A DNA stretch of 35,174 nt from positions 1-35,174 of the forward strand of contig CASLVD010000013.1 in the NCBI GenBank assembly GCA_949398305.1, written 5' to 3'. The translations under genes and the position numbers were made by a program. Under the pieces are notes generated by a model. It was not told the origin of the DNA, made no database searches, and saw only the letters and a program-made list of their open reading frames with translations. This stretch comes from an uncultured Candidatus Melainabacteria bacterium (GTDB lineage Bacteria > Cyanobacteriota > Vampirovibrionia > Gastranaerophilales > Gastranaerophilaceae). Positions 1 through 7,290 of this stretch are shown in pieces. Positions within the stretch are counted from its first letter, which is position 1, and each line of letters opens with the position of its first letter.

Positions 1-700
1 TCCTAAAAAAGCATTTACCTTAGCAGAGGTATTAATCACCCTCGGCATAATTGGTATTGTTGCAGCGATGACTATTCCTAACTTGATTTCTCATTATCAA
101 AAAGAATCAACTGCAACACAATTGAAAAAGACTTTTGCAACAGTTTCACTTGCGGTAAGAACCTCTGAATCAGAAAATGAAGAGGTCGCTGGATGGGATA
201 TGTCAAATAAAAATACAATTGAAGTTTTTGATAAATACCTTGCTCCATATATGAAATGTTCTAAAAAACTAATAAATGCTGGTGAAATAAAATATTTTAG
301 TCCAAATGGAAAACAAGAAAAGGGCTTGGCAATTATACGGGGTGGTGCTGGTGTGTATACTTTGCTATCAGGCGTACAGCTTATTGTTAATAATGGAGTT
401 ATTGTTGGTAATAATAATGGCTATTACAGTATAGGTATTATGGTTGATTTGAATGGTTATAATACAAAACCGAATAAATTTGGTCGTGATGCTTTTTTTA
501 TTTCCATAGCGCCTGAAGAAGGTGTGAAGATGTCTTATCGCGATGACGGAGAAGGTATTGTACAAAAAACTCGTAAACAATTAATAGACGGACCTTCAAA
601 TGAGAATTATCAATGTAATTACAGCGGGCGCGGAATCTGGTGCGGAGCTTTGATTCAGCGTGACGGCTGGAAAATCAGCGATGATTATCCGTGGAAATAA
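1..700 (+). CDS. type IV pilin-like (pseudopilin) protein, 5' truncated by window edge
   Basis: The reading frame is open from base 2, so the gene starts before the window; 232 residues are visible. The first residues read PKKAFTLAEVLITLGIIGIV, a class III-type prepilin cleavage site (A/F-T-L-A-E) followed by the hydrophobic N-terminal helix of type IV pilins and type II secretion pseudopilins. The Glu at +5 is present; position -1 is Ala rather than the usual Gly. The rest is a globular domain with a few Cys residues that I do not recognise. It ends one base before the convergent mlaD-like gene. Known for the family: processing by a prepilin peptidase and insertion in the inner membrane or pilus. 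The specific role is unknown. It is one of three dispersed pilin-like genes in this window. Confidence 0.85.
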   Translation, partial: PKKAFTLAEVLITLGIIGIVAAMTIPNLISHYQKESTATQLKKTFATVSLAVRTSESENEEVAGWDMSNKNTIEVFDKYLAPYMKCSKKLINAGEIKYFSPNGKQEKGLAIIRGGAGVYTLLSGVQLIVNNGVIVGNNNGYYSIGIMVDLNGYNTKPNKFGRDAFFISIAPEEGVKMSYRDDGEGIVQKTRKQLIDGPSNENYQCNYSGRGIWCGALIQRDGWKISDDYPWK

Positions 701-701
701 A

Positions 702-1610
702 TTATTCGCAGTTACTATTTTTGATAGGTTTGCCAAAAAATATTCTTGCTCCTCCAAAACGCTGTTGGAGTGTCTTTTTAACCCCGACTACAATATCATT
801 AACATTGCAGACTACAAGTTGAACTGCGTCAATCAGAACGCTTAATTTCGGTACTAGTACTGAAAAATCCGAACTTGTTTTATTGAAGTTGCCTGAAATT
901 GATATAAAATCTTTTGATGAATTGGCGAAATTAGCTGTAGTCATTTCTAAATTTGTTGCACTGTTTCTAATTGTTTGGCGTGTAATTTCATCATTTGTTT
1001 TTTGTGATAAATCTTTCAGATTCGCAGTTGTTGTTTGAAGATTTTGCATACTGTTTTTTAGGTGAGTTGTTGAATCCAAAATATTTTCTCTGTTTTCTGT
1101 TAAGATTTCTGTTACCAGATCAAACAATTCTGTTAAAGCATCTGTTGTTTTGGTGGCAGAACTTAACAGGCTTTCCCCTTTTTCTGATAAGTTATCTAAG
1201 TGTGCCTGATTTATGTCTGAAATTCCGCTGAATGTAAATCCTGATTCACCTTTAATTACATCACCGGTTCTGATATATTTAAGCATAGGTGCACGCGGAT
1301 ATTGAATATCAACGTACTTGGTATCCTCATCGTAATTTTTTATACGTGCAGTGATGTTTTTAGGAAGCTGTAAACCTCTTTGATTTAATGTTATATATAA
1401 ATATGTTGTTTTAAAATCTTTTGAAATTTTTAGTTTTCGTGTTGTGCCGAGTTTGTAACCCTTATAGTAAACTCCCATTCTGGGGGGCATAGGGTCCATT
1501 TTGTTAAATTCAGCTTTAATGTATGTGTGATTAAAATATGTCACAACAACTACGCCTAAAAATATAAATAACAAGATTAGTAAAATTATTTTTCCGACTG
1601 TAAGATTCAT
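702..1610 (-). CDS. MCE/MlaD family lipid-transport protein
   Basis: 302 residues. An N-terminal membrane anchor (about residues 7-27) is followed by an MCE domain (about 30-120), with the typical run of ...VYYKGYKLGTTRKL, then IKNYDEDTKYVDIQYP. A long helical, Thr/Asn/Ser-rich region (about 130-290) follows and is likely to form a coiled coil or tunnel. This matches MlaD-like substrate-binding subunits of ABC systems that move phospholipids between inner and outer membranes, which supports a diderm envelope. No ATPase or permease partner (MlaE/MlaF) lies next to it. It sits 48 bases downstream of folP on the same strand and may be co-transcribed. I see no clear Shine-Dalgarno before the ATG. 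Family confidence is high; the substrate is inferred. Confidence 0.85.
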   Translation of the reverse strand: MNLTVGKIILLILLFIFLGVVVVTYFNHTYIKAEFNKMDPMPPRMGVYYKGYKLGTTRKLKISKDFKTTYLYITLNQRGLQLPKNITARIKNYDEDTKYVDIQYPRAPMLKYIRTGDVIKGESGFTFSGISDINQAHLDNLSEKGESLLSSATKTTDALTELFDLVTEILTENRENILDSTTHLKNSMQNLQTTTANLKDLSQKTNDEITRQTIRNSATNLEMTTANFANSSKDFISISGNFNKTSSDFSVLVPKLSVLIDAVQLVVCNVNDIVVGVKKTLQQRFGGARIFFGKPIKNSNCE

Positions 1611-1658
1611 ACAAATAGTATTGGAAATTAGAAAAAATAATTAAATTGGACTGTTGAT

Positions 1659-2792
1659 TTAGCCTGATATCTTTTGAAATTTTTTATGAATTTGAACATT
1701 GTGAACTCTTATAATATCAAGTCCTTCGTTCATTAAAATACTTGCAAAAGCAAGAGAATAAATGTCTTTTTCCTCATTGGTTGCATCAGGCATTTCTAAA
1801 AAGCTTTTTCTGGATAAACCTATAAGAACCGGACAGCCTAGTGTTTTTAACTCTTTCCAGCGTTTTAAAATTTCAAGATTGTGTTCTTTTGTTTTGCCAA
1901 AACCGATGCCCGGGTCGATTATAATATTTTCTTTTTTTATACCTTTAGATATTGCAAAATCAAGTTTAGATTTCAAATTTAAATAAATTTCATCCATTAT
2001 GTTTTCATAACTCGGTGAATCCTGCATATTTTCAGGAGTTCCCTGACTGTGTTGAAGAATTATTTTTGTATTTGGAAAGTTTGCCAGAGTATCTGCCATT
2101 TGTTCATCGTAATCCATACCGGAAACATCGTTGATGATATCAGCACCAATTTCAATACATTTTGAAGCAACTTCTGAACTTCTTGTGTCAATACTGATTG
2201 GCGGGTGCGAAATTGTTTTTAAATACTCAAGAATAGGAATAAGTTTATCCAATTGCTTTTGCACTGGAATCGCTTTAGAATACGGTTTTGTGGATTCTGC
2301 TCCGATATCAATAATATCAGCTCCGTCCTCAATCAATTTATGCAACTGCTTTATGGAATCTTCAAACTCATAATATCTACCACCATCAGAAAATGAATTT
2401 TGGGTAACATTTAAAATCCCCATAATTTTAGTTTTTACTTTTTGGGTAGATAGTTTTTCTAATATATTTTGTCCGAGATTTTTCAATCCAAACGGCTGAA
2501 ATTGGAGCTTCTGTGCTATTTTCGTAAGTTCAGATATACTTCCGCCTAAAATGCAGTTTGAATTTTCGATTTTACCCGTGATGACTTCACGATGCGTTCC
2601 GCAATCTGCACCTGCTGAAATTGCGGTTTGTTTTATGATATTTGCCTGCGCGGGTGTAAGGTTGAAAATTTTGAAATTCTTATACTCAAACTTGTCTTTA
2701 GCTTTCCCTGTATAAGTTTTGTCAAAGCCTATAAGCTCAAGTTCTTTTTCGATATCAGTATTAACAATCTCTTTTAAAACAAAATCGTGCAT
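1659..2792 (-). CDS. folP: dihydropteroate synthase with N-terminal extension
   Basis: 377 residues. The catalytic TIM barrel begins near residue 121 and carries the DHPS signatures GILNVTQNSFSDGG (pterin binding), DIIDIGAESTKP, SIDTRSSEVA, IINDVSG, IIDPGIGFGKT and GLSRKS. It condenses 6-hydroxymethyl-dihydropterin pyrophosphate with p-aminobenzoate in folate synthesis, in the cytoplasm. The first ~115 residues are extra relative to the ~280-residue E. coli enzyme; a comparable N-terminal domain occurs in some clostridial and archaeal-type DHPS proteins, from my knowledge of the family. The usual MHMQGTP loop reads LQHSQGTP. The start codon has no Shine-Dalgarno and lies inside an inverted repeat. 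No other folate genes are adjacent. Confidence 0.93.
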   Translation of the reverse strand: MHDFVLKEIVNTDIEKELELIGFDKTYTGKAKDKFEYKNFKIFNLTPAQANIIKQTAISAGADCGTHREVITGKIENSNCILGGSISELTKIAQKLQFQPFGLKNLGQNILEKLSTQKVKTKIMGILNVTQNSFSDGGRYYEFEDSIKQLHKLIEDGADIIDIGAESTKPYSKAIPVQKQLDKLIPILEYLKTISHPPISIDTRSSEVASKCIEIGADIINDVSGMDYDEQMADTLANFPNTKIILQHSQGTPENMQDSPSYENIMDEIYLNLKSKLDFAISKGIKKENIIIDPGIGFGKTKEHNLEILKRWKELKTLGCPVLIGLSRKSFLEMPDATNEEKDIYSLAFASILMNEGLDIIRVHNVQIHKKFQKISG

Positions 2793-2810
2793 AAACTAAG
2801 TTTAGCACGA
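2785..2810 (-). promoter_or_regulatory. inverted repeat spanning the folP start codon
   Basis: TCGTGC-A-TAAACT and AGTTTA-GCACGA form 12 base pairs with one bulged A. On the minus-strand transcript the right arm contains the folP ATG. It could fold over the start and limit translation, or it could be a protein-binding palindrome. Only the symmetry is directly seen; the function is inference. Confidence 0.4.
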
Positions 2811-2838
2811 TTGTTGTTATTTCTCAAATTTTATAAAT

Positions 2839-3330
2839 TTAAGCTGCGTTTCTCATTTCGTTAAATTGATGTTTAAAATCGTCAATTGCGATTTCACCGG
2901 TTTTTACGGCTTTATTTACGCCTGTAATAAGAACGAAAAATGCTAATGCACCGCCAAAGAAACCTGCAACTTTTTTAGTTAACGGACTTTTAATAATTGG
3001 TCCGATAAATTTAGTATCTTTTAGTTTGTTTAATCTCGCAAAAATATCGTTTGAATATATTTTTATGTTATTTTTAAAGGTTGCCCACAAACCGGATACT
3101 GCTTTTGTATTTTTATTAACAGCCTGTTGTGTTTTGGTAACTGTTCCAAGCATATTAGATAATGATTGCTCGGCTTGAAGTCCTCTTTTACCTGCCATTT
3201 TTGTGGCAGATGTAGTTAAACCGGCAGCTCCGCCGACACCTGCTGCAACTTGTTCGCTTTTTTCTTTACGTTGCTGAGCTGTCATAGATGGACTTGTTGT
3301 ATTAGCATTGATTGGTGGTATTCCTGTCAT
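2839..3330 (-). CDS. small membrane-associated protein of unknown function
   Basis: About 163 residues if translation starts at the ATG at 3330; an in-frame ATG at 3342 is also possible, but GAGG lies directly against it. The chosen start has GAGG/GGTG 7-13 bases upstream and begins one base after the upstream stop codon (3332-3334), so the two genes are almost certainly translated together. The N-terminal half is polar with Gln/Lys/Ala/Gly-rich low complexity. The C-terminal half has one likely membrane segment (KKVAGFFGGALAFFVLITGV). I recognise no enzyme motif. Its partner upstream is another lineage-type protein with Ala/Gly/Lys-rich amphipathic segments, so the two may form a complex at a membrane. 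Confidence 0.75.
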   Translation of the reverse strand: MTGIPPINANTTSPSMTAQQRKEKSEQVAAGVGGAAGLTTSATKMAGKRGLQAEQSLSNMLGTVTKTQQAVNKNTKAVSGLWATFKNNIKIYSNDIFARLNKLKDTKFIGPIIKSPLTKKVAGFFGGALAFFVLITGVNKAVKTGEIAIDDFKHQFNEMRNAA

Positions 3331-3331
3331 A

Positions 3332-4165
3332 CTATTCACCATCCTCAAGCATTTTTTCAACTTCATTTAATTCATTATTATCATTATTTATGACATCTTC
3401 TTTATCATCTATGTCATCTATATTTTCAATTTTTACAGCTACAAGTTTTTCATCTTGTTCAGAGTTATCTGCATTAGGTGTCTTTTTTGAATCCTTTGTC
3501 GCTGCATCATATGCACCTGCTGCGCCTGCTCCAACCCCCATTGTATTTGAGGTTACTTTTGCAGCTTTATCGTATAATTCTTCACCTGTTTTACCTTTAA
3601 ACGGTTTAGCGATTGCTTCGAAGCCTTTTTTGACTAAGCCGCCTACATATTTGAAAGCTTTTCCGATGTATTCAAATGCTTTTACAACATATTTGCCAAC
3701 AGAATGGTTGTTCAATTTTTCTGTAATTGCAGCAAGTTTTTCAGCAGCTCCGGTGTAGAGTTTTGAAGCTTTTACGTTATCAACACCTTTGGACAGAACC
3801 TCAATGAATTTTGCTCCGCCTTTTTTGATTCCTGAAAACATAGGGCTCAATACTTTATATAATTTGCTGTCTGCACCTTTTACAAGAATAGATGGTTTAA
3901 CAATTTTTGCACCTTTATGAGCACCCCAGGCAACAGCCCAACCTTCCAGCAGACCTTCTGAAACAACTTTAGAACCTTTTAATACTTTTTTAAAGGTTTT
4001 ATTTGTATGTTTATCCTGAATTAATTCATCAAGTTCTTCAACTTGTTTTGCATAATGTTTTTGCTTTTCTTCATAAATTTTGTCTTCGTTTGACGGGTCT
4101 TCACCTCTAAACGCAATTTGTCTTGTGTTTGAATAATGTGTGAATTTTGGTTGAATTGTTAACAT
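3332..4165 (-). CDS. unknown protein with N-terminal F-x-G motif and acidic tail
   Basis: 277 residues, no recognised domain. The N-terminus (residues 1-22) is Ser/Thr/Asn/Gln-rich and contains IAFRGE at 17-22, the F-x-G motif seen in four other proteins here. Residues ~25-55 are charged and helical. Residues 60-230 are Lys/Gly/Ala-rich with repeated amphipathic segments (VKAFEYIGKAFKYVGGLVKK) and a glycine zipper-like run (MGVGAGAAGAYDAA). The last 50 residues are strongly acidic (Asp/Glu/Asn). There is no signal peptide. The start has GTGGGG 8-13 bases upstream. The downstream gene starts one base after its stop. Role unknown; the amphipathic repeats suggest membrane interaction, which is inference. 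Confidence 0.8.
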   Translation of the reverse strand: MLTIQPKFTHYSNTRQIAFRGEDPSNEDKIYEEKQKHYAKQVEELDELIQDKHTNKTFKKVLKGSKVVSEGLLEGWAVAWGAHKGAKIVKPSILVKGADSKLYKVLSPMFSGIKKGGAKFIEVLSKGVDNVKASKLYTGAAEKLAAITEKLNNHSVGKYVVKAFEYIGKAFKYVGGLVKKGFEAIAKPFKGKTGEELYDKAAKVTSNTMGVGAGAAGAYDAATKDSKKTPNADNSEQDEKLVAVKIENIDDIDDKEDVINNDNNELNEVEKMLEDGE

Positions 4166-4304
4166 ATAGTATTCCCCACTACACTTAAATAAATTTCATT
4201 CGTATAATACAGCTGAAAAATATTTTTTGCTAAAACACCTGCTATCCATTAACAAAATGTTACATTAGGACACCTATATTATCCCATATTAGTTCGCATT
4301 TGTA

Positions 4305-4412
4305 AAGGTACTTCGTACTGTATTATGTTACAAATTGTTTCCGAGTCATTTCAATTATTCAGCTCCGCAAGGTACTTCGTACCGTATTATGCTATAAATT
4401 GTTTCCGAGTCA
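4305..4412. repeat. two 44-bp direct repeats in the 4166-4438 intergenic gap
   Basis: Copies at 4305-4348 and 4369-4412 match at 41 of 44 positions; both run from AAGGTACTTCGTAC to TTTCCGAGTCA, with a period of 64 bases. The unit contains GGTAC-TTC-GTACC, a small perfect palindrome in the second copy. The rest of the 273-base gap holds the promoter region of the 4165 gene, and no further gene is visible. Confidence 0.8.
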
Positions 4413-4469
4413 GGGGTAAATATAACAGTGATTATAACCTAAAGCAAGCGGTATTGTTCAGCACCGCAG
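4413..4469. repeat. dispersed repeat element fragment overlapping the end of the radical SAM gene
   Basis: GGGGTAAATATA (4413-4424), then GATTATAACCTAAAG, then TTGTTCAGCACCGCAG (4454-4469). The same three blocks in related form occur at 13602-13730 (GGGGTAAATATA; AATTATAGCCTAAAA; CTGTTGAGCGCCGCAG and TTATTTAGCTCCACAG), and the first occurs again at 22350. Part of this copy is read as the last ~10 codons of the radical SAM gene. Confidence 0.5.
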
Positions 4470-5383
4470 TTTGAACCTTGAAATGAATTCCTTTTAATAA
4501 ATTCGCGATCAATTTTATTAAGACAGTCAAGTTTTGCTCCAAGCCAGCGCGGTGCTATTAAATTTTTCTTTAAACCGTTTCCTGCAAGTCTGTGAATTGT
4601 TGTACTTTGAGGCAAAATTTCCAAAAAGTCACAGCAAAGATTTACGTATTCTTCTTCGCTCATAAAATCTATTTCGCCGGCTTCGTAAAGCTTTGAAAGT
4701 CTTGTGTCTTTAAGCGCGCAAAGCATGTGAATTTTTACTCCATCTACTCCAAGTTCGGCAAGTTTTTGGGCGGTTTGCAGAATCTCATCACGGGTTTCCC
4801 ACAGTCCGAAAATTACGTGTACACAAACATTAATCCCTTTTTCTTTTGTTTTTTCATAAGCTTTCAAAAAACAGTCAAAATCATGACCACGGTTGATTTT
4901 TAAAAGTGTTTTGTCATGAATAGATTGTAATCCGTATTCAACCCACGTGTAATAATCTTTTGCAATATCTGAAATTAGTTCCAGTTTTTCATCTTCAACA
5001 CAGTCTGGGCGTGTCCCGATTGATAAACCTACAACATCAGGATGTGTTAAGGCCGATTTATATATTTTTTCAAGTTCGTTAACCGGTTTATAAGTATTTG
5101 TATAAGCCTGAAAATATGACATGAATTTTTCGGCTTTAAATCTGTTATGAAGAGTTTCAGCACCAATTTTAACCTGTTCTTCTATTGATAGAAGATTAGA
5201 GTGAGCTTGTGAGAAACTTCCTCCATCATCACAAAAAATACAACCGCCTGTGGATATTGTACCGTCCCTGTTTGGACATGAAAAACCAGCATCTAAGGTT
5301 ATTTTATAAACCTTTGCTCCGAATTTGTTTTTCAAATATGCACTGAATTGGTTGTATCTTTTATCTGTATTGTTAAAAAACAT
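4439..5383 (-). CDS. radical SAM protein, TIGR01212 (YhcC-like) family
   Basis: 314 residues, near the usual ~310. Cluster-binding cysteines C36, C48 and C51 lie in SCPNRDGTISTGGCIFC, the hallmark of this radical SAM subgroup (Elp3-like fold). Also visible are SIGTRPDC, VEYGLQSIHD, GHDFDCFLKAYE and VHVIFGLW, which are typical of the family. Members bind a [4Fe-4S] cluster and SAM; the substrate of this family is not established as far as I know. Its ATG overlaps the stop of the upstream zinc-ribbon gene (TAATG), so translation is coupled. The extreme C-terminus overlaps a dispersed repeat and may be a recent replacement. Confidence 0.9.
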   Translation of the reverse strand: MFFNNTDKRYNQFSAYLKNKFGAKVYKITLDAGFSCPNRDGTISTGGCIFCDDGGSFSQAHSNLLSIEEQVKIGAETLHNRFKAEKFMSYFQAYTNTYKPVNELEKIYKSALTHPDVVGLSIGTRPDCVEDEKLELISDIAKDYYTWVEYGLQSIHDKTLLKINRGHDFDCFLKAYEKTKEKGINVCVHVIFGLWETRDEILQTAQKLAELGVDGVKIHMLCALKDTRLSKLYEAGEIDFMSEEEYVNLCCDFLEILPQSTTIHRLAGNGLKKNLIAPRWLGAKLDCLNKIDREFIKRNSFQGSNCGAEQYRLL

Positions 5384-5550
5384 TATTTGTCTTCTTCGTT
5401 GTCATAAATCGGATAAACGTAATGTTCACCGCAATTAGGACAAACAACTTCCTGCTGCTTTCCGTCTTCTAATTTTGCTACTTCAAATAAACATTTGCAG
5501 CCTGATTGTACACATCTTATTGCCCATGTTGGTCTGATTAATCTTGCCAT
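5383..5550 (-). CDS. small zinc-ribbon protein
   Basis: 55 residues, starting MARLIRPTWAIRCVQSG. Cysteines at 13, 18, 20, 37 and 40 (CVQSGCKC ... CPNCGEHY) suggest a zinc ribbon, with the second knuckle CPNC clear and the first ambiguous. The tail is acidic (YDNEEDK). The stop codon overlaps the start of the radical SAM gene by one base in TAATG. The ATG is preceded by GTGAGGG 6-12 bases upstream. The coupling suggests that the two proteins act together or that this small protein helps the enzyme; that is inference. Confidence 0.85.
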   Translation of the reverse strand: MARLIRPTWAIRCVQSGCKCLFEVAKLEDGKQQEVVCPNCGEHYVYPIYDNEEDK

Positions 5551-5619
5551 AATTTTACCCTCACTTTACTATACAACTTGAGTTTATCACCTAATTTAAG
5601 TTCATGCAAGTTATTAAAG

Positions 5620-6903
5620 TTATGAATACATTTCATCATCCCAGTATTCAAGTTCAAGCTTGCCGACAACGATAGTATCGCCGTTTTGAACACCTAAACG
5701 CTTGATTTCATCCATAATTCCCATACTTATCATGATATTTTGGAATCTTATAACCTGTTCTGTGCTTCTCGGGTCTGTAACCTGTGAAATCCTTATGATT
5801 CTTCCGCCGGTTACGACAAATGTGTCTTTGTTCACCTTTTGAACATTCCAATAGCCGTCATCATTGTTTGTTGCATCCAGATCTTCTTCAACAGTAATTT
5901 CAGATTCAGGTTTTTCAATTGAGTCAACTTTAATTTCAAGCTCGTACTTGATTTTGTCAAGATTTTCACCTGTAACAGCAGAAATTAAAAATGGCTTTAT
6001 ACCAAGTTTTTCAAATTCCTGTTGAAGTTCGGTTAATCTTTCCGGTTCAATTGCATCAATTTTATTAATTGCAACAACCTGATAAAGCTTTGCAAGTTTT
6101 TCGGAATATTTTGCAAGTTCATCATTAATGATTTTGTAATTTTTTATCGGATCTTCTTCTGTTCCGTCTACTATGTGAAGCAGAAATCTACAGCGTTCTA
6201 CGTGGCGAAGGAAATCGTGTCCTAAACCAACACCGTCAGATGCTCCTTCAATCAGTCCGGGAATATCTGCAATTACATACCCGTCTCCGTTGGATTTTCT
6301 GACAACCCCGAGGTTCGGAACAATTGTTGTAAACGGATAATCGGCAATTTTGGGTTTTGCTGCTGAAACTCTGCTTATGAATGTAGATTTTCCGGCATTA
6401 GGGAAACCTAAAAGCCCAACATCAGCCAGAAGTTTTAATTCCAGTTGAAGTTCGCGTTCAATTCCCGGTTCGCCAGGTTCGCAATATTGCGGAGCTCTGT
6501 TTTGAGGGGTGCAGAAATGAGTGTTTCCCCTTCCTCCGCGCCCGCCTTTGGCGACAAGAACTGTTTGTTCATGCACTGTTAAATCGGCAATAATATTACC
6601 GCTTTTCAGGTCTTTAACAATGGTGCCAGTAGGAACTTTTATGTATAAATCTTTAGCACTTTTTCCGTGCATACTTTTTTTGAAACCGTTTTCACCATTG
6701 TCGGCTTTGAATATCGAACGGTAAGTAAAATCTAAAAGTGTTGATAAGCCTTCATCTGCGATTAAATATACACTTCCGCCTTTTCCGCCGTCACCGCCAG
6801 CCGGTCCGCCTTTGTCTACAAATTTCTCGCGACGCCAGGCAACAACGCCGTTTCCGCCTTTTCCTGATGATATTTTTATTTTCGCTTTATCGATAAATTG
6901 CAT
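5620..6903 (-). CDS. obgE: Obg/CgtA GTPase
   Basis: 427 residues with the three expected domains. Residues 1-158 are the glycine-rich Obg domain (SSGKGGNGVVAWRREKFVDK, GGRGGRGN). Residues 159-330 are the GTPase domain with G1 GFPNAGKS (166-173), switch II DIPGLIEGASDGVGLGHDFL and G4 NKID. The C-terminal OCT domain is at about 350-427. Obg acts in late 50S subunit assembly and links growth to guanine nucleotide levels. AAAGGA precedes the ATG by 8 bases, and TATAAT (minus strand, 6925-6930) is a likely -10. The usual rplU-rpmA partners are not adjacent. Confidence 0.97.
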   Translation of the reverse strand: MQFIDKAKIKISSGKGGNGVVAWRREKFVDKGGPAGGDGGKGGSVYLIADEGLSTLLDFTYRSIFKADNGENGFKKSMHGKSAKDLYIKVPTGTIVKDLKSGNIIADLTVHEQTVLVAKGGRGGRGNTHFCTPQNRAPQYCEPGEPGIERELQLELKLLADVGLLGFPNAGKSTFISRVSAAKPKIADYPFTTIVPNLGVVRKSNGDGYVIADIPGLIEGASDGVGLGHDFLRHVERCRFLLHIVDGTEEDPIKNYKIINDELAKYSEKLAKLYQVVAINKIDAIEPERLTELQQEFEKLGIKPFLISAVTGENLDKIKYELEIKVDSIEKPESEITVEEDLDATNNDDGYWNVQKVNKDTFVVTGGRIIRISQVTDPRSTEQVIRFQNIMISMGIMDEIKRLGVQNGDTIVVGKLELEYWDDEMYS

Positions 6904-6987
6904 AGTATAAATCCTTTTGATTTGATTATACTATAAGGGGGAAATATTTGCGACTAATTGTAACAAATTTAAGCAGTATTTACCCTT

Positions 6988-7152
6988 TTATACTTCTTCA
7001 GGAATGAATAACGGATTTTTACCGAGTAATTCTCTGGTATGTTCATAGCAGCAGCTTTTGCGGGTAATCTGCTGATATTCACGTATAATATTTAACACAT
7101 CTTCTGTAGATAATCTGATAATTCTTCTTTGACCTTCAATAATTTTTGCCAT
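6988..7152 (-). CDS. 54-residue conserved-looking protein of unknown function
   Basis: A perfect ribosome binding site (AAGGAGG, 5 bases before the ATG) makes this a real gene. It begins MAKIIEGQRRIIRLSTEDVL and ends NPLFIPEEV. It is mixed charged/hydrophobic, with a short helix around STEDVLNIIREYQQI and a CCYEH pair of cysteines near residue 35. No transmembrane segment and no recognised family. It lies 84 bases upstream of obgE on the same strand and downstream of two hairpins that close the preceding gene, so it may share a transcript with obgE, although obgE also has its own -10 element. Confidence 0.8.
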   Translation of the reverse strand: MAKIIEGQRRIIRLSTEDVLNIIREYQQITRKSCCYEHTRELLGKNPLFIPEEV

Positions 7153-7190
7153 AACGACCTCCTTGATAAATTATCTATCGTCAACAAAAT

Positions 7191-7213
7191 AAATGACCTT
7201 TAAAAGGTCATTT
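7191..7213 (-). terminator. palindromic hairpin, possible second terminator
   Basis: AAATGACCTTT and AAAGGTCATTT are perfect 11-base arms around one central base. On the minus strand the right arm is followed by ATTTTG, so it may act as a weak terminator behind the stronger one at 7237-7271. It could also be an operator for the 7152 gene, whose start is 39 bases away. Confidence 0.45.
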
Positions 7214-7236
7214 GGAAGGTGTAAAAATCTTATTTG

Positions 7237-7271
7237 AAAAACGAAAAACCGGAGAATATTTTCTCCGGTTT
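7237..7271 (-). terminator. rho-independent terminator of the 7291-8607 gene
   Basis: AAACCGGAGAA / TTCTCCGGTTT is a perfect 11-bp stem with a 4-base loop. On the minus strand it is followed by TTTTTCGTTTTT. It lies 20 bases past the stop codon. Confidence 0.88.
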
Positions 7272-7290
7272 AATTTTATATTTATTATAA

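Noticed and set aside
702-1231. Plus-strand ORFs over the mlaD-like gene (660-845, 995-1231)
   Set aside because: Shadows; the minus strand encodes a clear MCE protein.
4305-4412. CRISPR-like array from the two 44-bp repeats
   Set aside because: Only two copies with a 20-base gap and no cas genes; the repeats match a dispersed element family instead.
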